Below are positions 1-4,433 of a stretch of 5,224 nucleotides of DNA, in pieces (within the stretch, counting starts at the first letter, position 1; each line of letters starts with the position of its first letter). The notes under the pieces are model-generated. The model saw only the letters and a list, made by a program, of their open reading frames with translations. It was not told where the DNA came from and did no database searches. The position numbers were made by a program, and so were the translations under genes. The DNA comes from Candidatus Bathyarchaeota archaeon (GTDB lineage Archaea > Thermoproteota > Bathyarchaeia > Bathyarchaeales > Bathycorpusculaceae): NCBI GenBank assembly GCA_030630585.1, contig DAOVMU010000116.1, forward strand, positions 1 through 5,224, in the 5' to 3' direction.

Positions 1-308
1 GCCGCAGGGATTACGTCTACAATGGATTCTAGGGTGTTGTCTTCTTTGCGTTTCTCACTCCTCAGCGTTACAACAGCTCCATCTACATGGAAGTGATACA
101 AGAACTCGAAATCCAATCCATGGTCAACGGCGGAAATCGTCATAAAACGGAGAGTTTGATACTGCCTTTTCATAGCGTTGACGGCTTTTCTAAGAGCCGT
201 CACCTTGATTCTAGCGAAAACTCTTCTCTCACGGGGTTTCGATGCTTCAATCAGATCTTCACCCAGTTCCTGCTTCAGATAAGCCATTATCTCATTCTCT
301 GAAACCAT
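1..308 (-). CDS. NuoC/EchD/HycE-like 30-kDa subunit of a hydrogenase or complex I (partial, N-terminal)
   Basis: The first 102 residues of a gene that leaves the window at its 3' end. Residues 55-75 contain the pattern FMTISAVDHG followed by DFEFLYHF, and the visible part ends in TLRSEK...LESIVDVIPA. This matches the core of the complex I 30-kDa family, where a 'S-A-V-D ... F-E-x-x-Y-H' strand precedes a 'SI-x-D-x-x-P-A-A' segment. The family forms the peripheral arm next to the large catalytic subunit in NADH dehydrogenase, Ech/Coo hydrogenases and, as a fused N-terminal domain, in HycE/HyfG. The ATG overlaps the stop of the upstream ferredoxin (TGATG, one shared base), so the two are probably translationally coupled. 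The pairing with a HycB/CooF-type ferredoxin and the nearby hypF favour a group 4 [NiFe] hydrogenase over a true NADH dehydrogenase. Whether the protein is stand-alone or fused to the large subunit cannot be seen. Confidence 0.8.
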   Translation of the reverse strand, partial: MVSENEIMAYLKQELGEDLIEASKPRERRVFARIKVTALRKAVNAMKRQYQTLRFMTISAVDHGLDFEFLYHFHVDGAVVTLRSEKRKEDNTLESIVDVIPA

Positions 309-787
309 CACGTCAACACCTCTACGTAGTGTTTCTTATTGAATTCCCACGCCTCTTCTCTGGTCGCAACCCGTATGGCTTGTGGAGAACAAAACTTGGC
401 ACATTGCGGGTCACCATCGCAGAAGTCGCATTTCATTGAAATTTTGTAGTCTTCATTGAACCAAGGCATAGAAAGAGGACACGCAAATGTGCAGGTCTTG
501 CATCCAATGCATCTTATAGGGTTTATTCGCACTAACCCTGTTTCTTCGTCTTTAACTGCTGCTTCATTTGGGCACGCAGCGACACAGACAGGTTCATCAC
601 AGTGTTGGCAGTAAATCGCTTCAAATTCAGCGTTTTTCTCGTCAAACTGCACATGCATATGGGCTTTTTCAAGGTCGAACTGCTTGAAATGATAGAAGAC
701 ACAGGCGATCTCACAGTAGCGGCATCCAGTGCATCGCGTAGGGTCATAGAGCAACACTTTCTGATGGGTAGCCGACGTTCTTGACAT
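308..787 (-). CDS. four-cluster polyferredoxin, HycB/CooF/HydN type
   Basis: An electron-transfer protein with 16 cysteines in four 4Fe-4S motifs. Counting from the GTG at 796 as residue 1, these are C22-x2-C-x2-C-x3-C32, C63-x2-C-x4-C-x3-CP (63-75), C96-x2-C-x2-C-x3-CP (96-106) and C123-x2-C-x5-C-x3-C136. The second and fourth motifs have the longer spacing typical of HycB/CooF/HydN and DMSO-reductase beta subunits. No signal peptide or Tat motif is seen, so it should be cytoplasmic. It probably carries electrons to or from the hydrogenase-like complex encoded just downstream. Two starts are possible: GTG at 796 with no ribosome site, or ATG at 787 preceded by GAGTGA at a 5-base spacing. I chose 787; the three extra residues change nothing functional. 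The gene appears to be first in its operon, with a TATA-like box about 50 bases upstream. Confidence 0.92.
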   Translation of the reverse strand: MSRTSATHQKVLLYDPTRCTGCRYCEIACVFYHFKQFDLEKAHMHVQFDEKNAEFEAIYCQHCDEPVCVAACPNEAAVKDEETGLVRINPIRCIGCKTCTFACPLSMPWFNEDYKISMKCDFCDGDPQCAKFCSPQAIRVATREEAWEFNKKHYVEVLT

Positions 788-836
788 AAACTTCACTCAA
801 GCTTAACTTAAAGAGAAACAATAAGAAAAAGAAAAG

Positions 837-851
837 AATATTTAATCCTTT
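837..851 (-). promoter_or_regulatory. candidate archaeal promoter of the ferredoxin operon
   Basis: On the minus strand the sequence AAAGGATTAAATATT reads as a purine-rich BRE-like stretch followed by a TATA-like box (ATTAAATATT, 846 down to 837). A start about 25 bases downstream would fall near 815. That gives a leader of about 28 bases before the ATG at 787, enough for the weak GAGTGA ribosome site. The call is from pattern and spacing only; the region is AT-rich, so chance matches are possible. Confidence 0.5.
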
Positions 852-874
852 CTCTATTGTTATTCATTAACTTC

Positions 875-889
875 CTTATTTTCAATAAG
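875..889. promoter_or_regulatory. candidate Lrp/AsnC operator (15-base palindrome)
   Basis: A perfect palindrome with six-base arms, CTTATT and AATAAG, around a three-base centre TTC. Its length and A/T-rich centre are like known Lrp-family sites, which are usually 13-15-base imperfect palindromes. It lies between the two candidate TATA boxes. Function is inferred. Confidence 0.4.
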
Positions 890-928
890 TATTCAACAAA
901 CGAATCTTAATATATAATCAGAATACTT
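887..928. repeat. 8-base inverted repeat flanking the Lrp-gene TATA box
   Basis: AAGTATTC at 887-894 and its exact complement GAATACTT at 921-928 bracket the TATA-like sequence at 907-917, with 26 bases between the arms. A dimeric or octameric regulator bound to both arms would block the promoter, as expected for self-repression. The left arm overlaps the 875-889 palindrome. Confidence 0.4.
906..917 (+). promoter_or_regulatory. candidate TATA box of the Lrp-type gene
   Basis: CTTAATATATAA is a good match to an archaeal TATA element. A start about 25 bases downstream would lie near 938-942, leaving a leader of about 36-40 bases. No Shine-Dalgarno motif is visible before the ATG at 978. A second, weaker candidate (TTAATTA near 930-936) would give a leader of under 20 bases. 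Confidence 0.45.
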
Positions 929-977
929 CAATTAATTACAAAACGAAATGGTACATTACTGAACCTCAAATCTCATA

Positions 978-1553
978 ATGAAGGTGAAGAGTTTGGAAAA
1001 ACTTGACGAAACTGACAGAAAGATTATTTCCTTGCTTGCGGAAAATCCCGACCTCTCACAGAGTGCGATTGCGTGTCAATTAGAAATGTCTCAGCCTGCA
1101 ATCTATGCTAGAATGAAACGATTAAGAAATAGTGGAGCAATAGCCCATGTAGTCGGTATAAACTTGAAGAATGTGAAGTTTTACATAGCAAAGGTGGAAA
1201 TGACTGCTGAAGATCCGTGGAAAGTTTTGGACTTTTTCAAGAATTGCCCAATGTACCTAAATGGGCTGATTACTTCTGGAAGACATAACTTATGTTTGTT
1301 CTTCGTAAGCGAAAAGCTACAAGCAATAGAGTCTTGCATTAATCATCATATAAGAAGAAACCCGAATGTTGTTGATGTGGAATTCAATGTAGTTATAACA
1401 CCAGCAAAAGACTTGGTGGTTCCCGTAAAACTATGGAACGAAAAGAGAGATAAATCCCCCTGTGGAAAACGTTGCACAGAGCAGCCCTGCTATCCTTCTG
1501 AAAAATGTTTAGGATGCCCCGCCACAATCTTCTACAGAGGAAACATTTTCTAA
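978..1553 (+). CDS. Lrp/AsnC-type transcriptional regulator with C-terminal cysteine cluster
   Basis: A 191-residue DNA-binding regulator. Residues 8-55 form an AsnC-type winged helix: LDETDRKIISLLAENPDLS, then a recognition-helix region SQPAIYARMKRLRNSGAI. Residues 62-142 resemble the alpha/beta RAM dimerisation and effector-binding domain, with the strands KFYIAKVEM, LNLCLFFV-like HNLCLFFV and VVDVEFNVVITP. Typical family members are about 150 residues. This one has an extra tail of about 40 residues with five cysteines in CX3CX4CX5CX2CP spacing (C162, C166, C171, C177, C180), which could bind zinc or an Fe-S cluster. Other cysteines are C33, C90, C106 and C120. The gene is divergent from the ferredoxin operon and converges on the sulfur operon, so either could be its target, and self-regulation is likely. 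No ribosome site is seen; ATG is the first start in the frame near the promoter. Confidence 0.93.
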   Translation: MKVKSLEKLDETDRKIISLLAENPDLSQSAIACQLEMSQPAIYARMKRLRNSGAIAHVVGINLKNVKFYIAKVEMTAEDPWKVLDFFKNCPMYLNGLITSGRHNLCLFFVSEKLQAIESCINHHIRRNPNVVDVEFNVVITPAKDLVVPVKLWNEKRDKSPCGKRCTEQPCYPSEKCLGCPATIFYRGNIF

Positions 1554-1624
1554 ACCGAAAATATGTCTTTATGATTGATACGGCACACTTTCAAGCCAAA
1601 CCAGCGTGCAGGATTATCTTCTAC

Positions 1625-1721
1625 AGTATGTTAACGTCGAAATGTGCATGCTGAAAACTTCAGCGTGGGCCAACACAAGAACTGCTTTCAAAATCTACCC
1701 AATGAGCAAAATTAACATACT
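1625..1721. repeat. 10-base inverted repeat enclosing a hairpin
   Basis: AGTATGTTAA (1625-1634) is matched exactly by TTAACATACT (1712-1721) with 77 bases between. The overlapping TTAACGT (1631-1637) is also complemented by ACGTTAA (1722-1728), so two alternative pairings compete for the left arm. The arms are AT-rich, and chance cannot be excluded. Without flanking duplication or a transposase there is no ground to call it a mobile element. Confidence 0.45.
1647..1667 (+). terminator. hairpin after the Lrp-type gene, possible transcript end or structured RNA
   Basis: CATGCTGAA and TTCAGCGTG pair over nine positions (one G-U) around the loop AAC. It lies about 95 bases past the Lrp-type stop and has no T-tract behind it, so it is not a classic terminator. 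It may stabilise a 3' end, or be the core of a small RNA inside the larger inverted repeat. The type is a best guess. Confidence 0.25.
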
Positions 1722-1780
1722 ACGTTAATGCTTTTATGACTGACGATTTTGTTACATAAAAAGTGACGTGCTACACATCT

Positions 1781-1797
1781 TAGAAAAAAGGGGAAAG
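1781..1797 (-). terminator. T-rich terminator of the sulfur operon
   Basis: Directly after the stop of the last gene, the minus strand reads TTTCCCCTTTTTTCTA. Archaeal RNA polymerase commonly ends at such T-tracts without a hairpin. The position fits the end of the five-gene transcript. Confidence 0.5.
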
Positions 1798-2100
1798 CTA
1801 CATGTTGATTATTCTTTCGTAGTTGAGGACTAAGTCTATTATTTCGCCGTACCCTAAGACCTTGATTTCTGGATGAATCAGTTTCTTTAGGCCTCGCAGT
1901 TCAACGTCTTTTTTGGCTGCGAAGATGTGTACACCGCGTTTTATTGCTTCGGTTACGGTGCCGTTTCCATTTTTTCCTTTGCATCCGAAGTAAACAGCGT
2001 CTTGCAGAAGACAGATTCCAACTTCGCTGTCCGTGTGTTCTGAAGCAAGCTTTATACTCGTTGGCTCCGTGCTTGTTACAAAATAGAGTATCTTAGCCAT
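1798..2100 (-). CDS. DsrH/TusB-like sulfur-relay protein
   Basis: A 100-residue cytoplasmic protein, close to the usual TusB/DsrH length of about 95. Diagnostic stretches are GICLLQDAVYFGC (residues 28-40), where the family has 'LLIQDAVYA'; HIFAAKKDVELRGL (58-71), where it has 'YALxEDLEARGL'; and VLGYGEIIDLV (81-91), where it has 'Y-x-x-FV-x-L'. Cysteines are C30 and C40. In known systems DsrH/TusB forms a hexamer with DsrE/TusD and DsrF/TusC (two of each) that carries persulfide sulfur from TusA to DsrC/TusE. It is the last gene of the operon, in the canonical E-F-H (D-C-B) order. Its ribosome site (AGGTGAT) overlaps the upstream stop. The assignment rests on these motifs plus gene order, since sequences in this family are poorly conserved. 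Confidence 0.82.
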   Translation of the reverse strand: MAKILYFVTSTEPTSIKLASEHTDSEVGICLLQDAVYFGCKGKNGNGTVTEAIKRGVHIFAAKKDVELRGLKKLIHPEIKVLGYGEIIDLVLNYERIINM

Positions 2101-2110
2101 AAAACATCAC

Positions 2111-2446
2111 CTAAAATGTTAGTGTAGCGTCAGCCTCAGCCATTGTGTTAAGGATCTCGCTGTGTTCTTCTACCGTAACGCCGTCCACTAAGTTCCCTAG
2201 GGTCAGTCCACGCGTTTCTAGCGAGTCTTTGTCTATGAGTACTGGAATTTCGGTTTCCTTCAAGAAATCTAGATGGTGTTTGTAAAGCATCATATCGGTT
2301 TCTTTTAGGAACGCGTATACGCTGTCTCCTATGGAAACGACTTTTGTTTCGGATGCACTGACTGCAACGGCCACTCTTAAACCTTCAGCCGGATATAACG
2401 AGCCGTGTGGAGGTTTCGTCAATATGACAACAATTTTCTTGGACAT
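2111..2446 (-). CDS. DsrF/TusC-like sulfur-relay protein
   Basis: A 111-residue protein of the DsrE/DsrF fold. The N-terminus KIVVILTKPPHGSLYPAEGL (residues 4-23) parallels the TusC/DsrF opening 'RxPPYGxxxAxEGLDxAL', and VVSIGDSVYAFLK (36-48) matches 'LLFxGDGVYxLLK'. It contains no cysteine at all, so it cannot carry a persulfide itself. A structural role inside a DsrEFH heterohexamer fits, as TusC is not thought to be the sulfur carrier. It sits between the DsrE- and DsrH-like genes. The gap to the upstream stop is 15 bases and contains the purine-rich AGGAAGAGAAG; the gap to the downstream gene is 10 bases. The tight spacing and canonical order support co-assembly. Confidence 0.82.
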   Translation of the reverse strand: MSKKIVVILTKPPHGSLYPAEGLRVAVAVSASETKVVSIGDSVYAFLKETDMMLYKHHLDFLKETEIPVLIDKDSLETRGLTLGNLVDGVTVEEHSEILNTMAEADATLTF

Positions 2447-2461
2447 ACTTCTTCTCTTCCT

Positions 2462-2809
2462 TTATGAGATTACTAGAACTCTGTCGGACTCTTCCACTAT
2501 GTCTGCAATGTCGGGTGTTCCAGCTCTCTTGGCGCCCTCAATGAAGGCTCTTGTTCCTCTTACAAGCATGCACAGTGTACATAAACGGACGTCTGCTCCT
2601 CTCGCTATTAGTTCCCTGAATTGTTCTTCTATGTTGATTACGCCTGGAACCTTCTTTTGTCCCACTTTCACACAGTTGACCGCATCCATATAGCAGAAAA
2701 TCTTAACGTTCATGCCTTTCTCTAAGGCTGCCTTCGCTAGCTCAATTGTTGTTTCCGGACTCTCAGACTGGTAAGGTCCAGAAAAAAAGAGAAAGCCTAT
2801 TGTCGACAT
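2462..2809 (-). CDS. DsrE/TusD-like sulfur-transfer protein
   Basis: A 115-residue DsrE-family protein. The opening strand IGFLFFSGPYQSES (residues 4-17) leads into a helix ETTIELAKAALEKG and the strand VKIFCYMDAV (35-44), the usual DsrE layout. GADVRLCTLCMLVRG (71-85) follows. There C77 sits six residues before the Arg-Gly pair, where TusD/DsrE carries its persulfide cysteine. A second cysteine, C80, gives a CxxC pair, and C39 and C46 are also present. The family takes sulfane sulfur from TusA and hands it on within the DsrEFH complex. The gene begins one base after the permease stop, with AGGGGA as ribosome site inside the permease's last codons, which indicates coupled translation. The alternative label, a generic DsrE-like peroxiredoxin-fold protein, is less likely given its DsrF- and DsrH-like partners. 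Confidence 0.88.
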   Translation of the reverse strand: MSTIGFLFFSGPYQSESPETTIELAKAALEKGMNVKIFCYMDAVNCVKVGQKKVPGVINIEEQFRELIARGADVRLCTLCMLVRGTRAFIEGAKRAGTPDIADIVEESDRVLVIS

Positions 2810-2810
2810 G

Positions 2811-3872
2811 CTATCCCCTCATGAACATAATGTACGCTGCTACCCAGCATCCCAAGATTATGAACGCTCCGCCAAGTATACTGCTCAGCGCTAGTTGAGG
2901 TACGCCGCTCAATATATGTCCAATGTTGCAAGCTGTTCCGACGACAGCACCTATACCCATCAATACCCCACCGACAAATTGTTGTAACAGCCGCTTCGCG
3001 TCTGGAGCTCTAAACTTAAACTCACCAGCAATGACAGCAGCAACAGCAGCACCTATTACCACGCCAATCACTAGGAACGTGAACCAATTTAGCATCCCGG
3101 ATCCCAATCTGGGAAGCTCACCAGTTATTAGAGCGTTCAGAAAACCGAACCATCCGCCGGAAATTCCCAAAGCATAATTTTGGAAAGTGTAGAAGGCTAT
3201 TATGCCAATGATTCCCACAATGATGCCAGTGATCCACCAGTTCCAGCCTGTTTTGAAGATTTTTTCGTACAGTGTTCCTTCCGCTTTAGTCTCTTCGCCG
3301 CCACGTTTCCATACTAGAACAGCCAGCACGACACCAGCTATTATCACTACAAGAATCCATGGATCTAAACCGAAGACATTGGCTAATGTTAGATTTGCAT
3401 TTCCAACATAAGGTCCAGCGTTTTCTGTAGTTATCGCCTTCAAAGCGCCTTCGGTGGGTTGCAGATATAATGTCAAATCCTTCAAAGCACCGCCCTTCGT
3501 TACAAGGCCACCGATCATGAAACCGAGCAAAGCAACGAAAGATCCCACCATGCCCTCTCCAACTCTATAGGTGGTTCCACTCGCACAACCCGCAGCTAAA
3601 ACCATGCCAATGCCGAAGATGAAGCCGCCGAAAATCATTGCACCCCAGTAGAATGTCTTTGGATATAGTTGAATGTATCCCATTGTTGCCATGAGGTGAA
3701 AGCCGATCATCTGAACAACTATTGCCATTGCAACCGCCTTGAGCAGCGTGTATTCCTTCATCAATACGATATCCCTGAACGCTGAGTTCATACAGAAACG
3801 TCCTCGTTGCAGTACGAAACCGAAGATTATTCCTACTACTAGCCCAGCAAGCATTAGTGATGTATCAGTCAA
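2811..3872 (-). CDS. YeeE/YedE (TsuA-type) thiosulfate/sulfur-compound permease
   Basis: A 353-residue integral membrane protein made of two related halves. About nine hydrophobic segments can be seen, near residues 5-22, 42-64, 75-95, 106-124, 171-188, 212-232, 264-283, 297-317 and 327-350. Family signatures are FGFVLQRGRFCMNSAFRD (17-34), AAGCASGTTYRVGEG (93-107) and GTACNIGHILSGVP (312-325). Cysteines C27, C96, C315 and C342 lie in or near these loops. Structural work on bacterial TsuA shows thiosulfate passing between conserved cysteines, so C96 and C315 are the likely counterparts. The start is TTG, supported by GAGGT at a 7-base spacing just after the tusA stop. Placement between tusA and dsrEFH-like genes fits import of thiosulfate or a related sulfane-sulfur anion for the relay. 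The substrate itself is not shown by sequence. Confidence 0.94.
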   Translation of the reverse strand: MTDTSLMLAGLVVGIIFGFVLQRGRFCMNSAFRDIVLMKEYTLLKAVAMAIVVQMIGFHLMATMGYIQLYPKTFYWGAMIFGGFIFGIGMVLAAGCASGTTYRVGEGMVGSFVALLGFMIGGLVTKGGALKDLTLYLQPTEGALKAITTENAGPYVGNANLTLANVFGLDPWILVVIIAGVVLAVLVWKRGGEETKAEGTLYEKIFKTGWNWWITGIIVGIIGIIAFYTFQNYALGISGGWFGFLNALITGELPRLGSGMLNWFTFLVIGVVIGAAVAAVIAGEFKFRAPDAKRLLQQFVGGVLMGIGAVVGTACNIGHILSGVPQLALSSILGGAFIILGCWVAAYIMFMRG

Positions 3873-3879
3873 GTCTGTA

Positions 3880-3884
3880 ACCTC
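3880..3884 (-). promoter_or_regulatory. ribosome binding site that fixes the TTG start of the permease
   Basis: GAGGT on the minus strand lies seven bases before the TTG at 3872 and directly follows the tusA stop. The next in-frame ATG is at residue 7 and would sit too far from this motif, so TTG is the better start. Confidence 0.65.
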
Positions 3885-3885
3885 G

Positions 3886-4128
3886 CTACTTTATTTTTAT
3901 TAGTATTCTCCATTCACCTGTTCCTGTTTTCTCGGTTTTCAGAATTTCATGTCCCATCTTCTCGACTGATCGCGGTATTCGCTCCGCAGACAGTGGATAG
4001 TCAAGAATTACCTCTAGTATTTCACCTGATTTCATCTTCTTCACTTTCTTCTGAGTCTTCACGTCTGGGTATGGACACACTTCTCCTCTAACATCCAAGG
4101 TTTCAGTTGGTTTCACATCTGAGCTCAT
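3886..4128 (-). CDS. tusA: TusA-family sulfur carrier protein
   Basis: An 80-residue sulfur carrier, the normal TusA length. After a short lead comes LDVRGEVCPYPDVKTQK, holding the diagnostic CPxP motif. Its cysteine (residue 18 from this start) accepts persulfide sulfur. The helix and strands GEILEVILDYPLSAERIPRSVEKMGHEIL and a final strand WRILIKIK complete the two-layer fold. The frame stays open to an ATG at 4203, which would give 105 residues. I reject that start: the extra 25 residues are basic and unlike the family, the candidate TATA box (4177-4185) lies inside them, and a GGAG motif stands 11 bases before the ATG at 4128. It is the first gene of the sulfur operon and is 13 bases from the permease. 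It probably receives sulfur made available by the permease and passes it to the DsrE-like protein. Confidence 0.94.
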   Translation of the reverse strand: MSSDVKPTETLDVRGEVCPYPDVKTQKKVKKMKSGEILEVILDYPLSAERIPRSVEKMGHEILKTEKTGTGEWRILIKIK

Positions 4129-4139
4129 CTTTCCACATT

Positions 4140-4147
4140 CTCCTTTT
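4140..4147 (-). promoter_or_regulatory. ribosome binding site of tusA
   Basis: AAAAGGAG on the minus strand is followed by 11 bases and then the ATG at 4128. The spacing is a little long. A closer out-of-frame ATG (4138) would encode only a dozen residues. The motif supports the short tusA start over the one at 4203. Confidence 0.5.
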
Positions 4148-4176
4148 CCTTTTAGACTAAGCTTTGAAAAGGAGGC

Positions 4177-4192
4177 ATTTTTAAGCCTTTTG
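4177..4192 (-). promoter_or_regulatory. candidate promoter of the sulfur operon
   Basis: On the minus strand CAAAAGG (BRE-like) is followed by CTTAAAAAT (TATA-like). A start about 25 bases on, near 4155, gives a leader of about 27 bases that contains the tusA ribosome site. The spacing is internally consistent, which raises confidence above the TATA match alone. Confidence 0.55.
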
Positions 4193-4219
4193 AAAGTAAG
4201 CATGTCAAGTATATGTTAG

Positions 4220-4256
4220 ATGTAACGCAAACGTACTTTACATGTAACACAAACAT
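4220..4256. repeat. tandem 22-base-period repeat with palindrome, candidate operator
   Basis: ATGTAACGCAAACGT (4220-4234) recurs as ATGTAACACAAACAT (4242-4256), with 13 of 15 bases identical and a 22-base offset, about two helical turns. The second copy overlaps the perfect palindrome TTACATGTAA (4238-4247). The first overlaps GTTA-GATG-TAAC (4215-4226). The pair lies about 35-70 bases upstream of the tusA TATA box, a position typical for an activator or upstream repressor site. Confidence 0.45.
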
Positions 4257-4289
4257 TTACGAAGAGTCGTGGGAAAAAACACATGGAAA

Positions 4290-4369
4290 TAGTGGCTACA
4301 TTCATAGACAATGACAAACTGATCAAGACACGATTTTCAGAAAATTCTCGTTTCCACTACTTTTGTCAT
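4290..4369. repeat. interlocking inverted repeats
   Basis: TAGTGG (4290-4295) is complemented by CCACTA (4354-4359), and ATGACAAA (4311-4318) by TTTGTCAT (4362-4369). The order A-B-A'-B' means the two stems would interlock like a pseudoknot rather than nest. A small hairpin ATTTT-CAG-AAAAT (4333-4345) lies between. No promoter points into the region clearly, so it may be DNA-level symmetry or chance. Confidence 0.3.
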
Positions 4370-4423
4370 ATAAGAAGATGCTTCCATGCTAAAAGCCAAC
4401 TATTCATGGTAACAAAAAACAAG

Positions 4424-4433
4424 TTTTTAAATA
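4424..4433 (+). promoter_or_regulatory. candidate TATA box of hypF
   Basis: TTTTTAAATA is preceded by an A-rich stretch. A start about 25 bases downstream, near 4456-4460, would leave a leader of about 30 bases before the ATG at 4489. The purine-rich GAAGAGAT in that leader could serve as a weak ribosome site. Confidence 0.5.

Larger units (their letters stand above)
797..977. other. divergent control region between the ferredoxin operon and the Lrp-type gene
   Basis: A strongly AT-rich 181-base gap with no convincing open frame. It holds a candidate promoter for each direction and several short inverted repeats of the size bound by Lrp/AsnC proteins. These are CTTATT-TTC-AATAAG (875-889), GTTA-TTCAT-TAAC (859-871) and an 8-base inverted pair at 887-894 and 921-928. 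TATTCA also recurs at 861 and 890, 29 bases apart, close to whole helical turns. The layout suits a regulator that controls itself and the divergent operon. Confidence 0.6.
1554..1797. other. non-coding gap between converging genes
   Basis: This 244-base stretch lies between the Lrp-type gene and the end of the sulfur operon. I see no tRNA, rRNA or recognisable protein. The only open frames are under 50 codons and resemble nothing I know. It contains a strong hairpin (1647-1667), a long-range 10-base inverted repeat (1625-1634 with 1712-1721), a repeated CAGCGTG (1602 and 1661), and a T-rich terminator for the minus strand at its right end. Confidence 0.6.

Noticed and set aside
87..439. Short plus-strand open frames opposite the NuoC-like and ferredoxin genes
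   Set aside because: The minus strand encodes cysteine motifs and a family-typical 30-kDa segment with a TGATG overlap; the plus-strand peptides show nothing.
1560..1740. tRNA or box C/D small RNA in the gap after the regulator gene
   Set aside because: No T-loop GTTCRA motif, no acceptor stem and no proper C/D box set (RTGATGA with CTGA) at workable spacing.
2331..2693. 120-codon plus-strand open frame across the dsrE- and dsrF-like genes
   Set aside because: It overlaps two well-supported minus-strand genes and is low-complexity Ser/Thr/Leu-rich, as expected of an antisense shadow.
3029..3050. GCA/CAG-type short repeat
   Set aside because: It encodes an alanine/valine-rich transmembrane segment of the permease; ordinary codon bias explains it.
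4220..4263. CRISPR-like repeat
   Set aside because: Only two imperfect copies, with 7 bases between the 15-base units, which is far too short for spacers. A regulatory repeat fits better.
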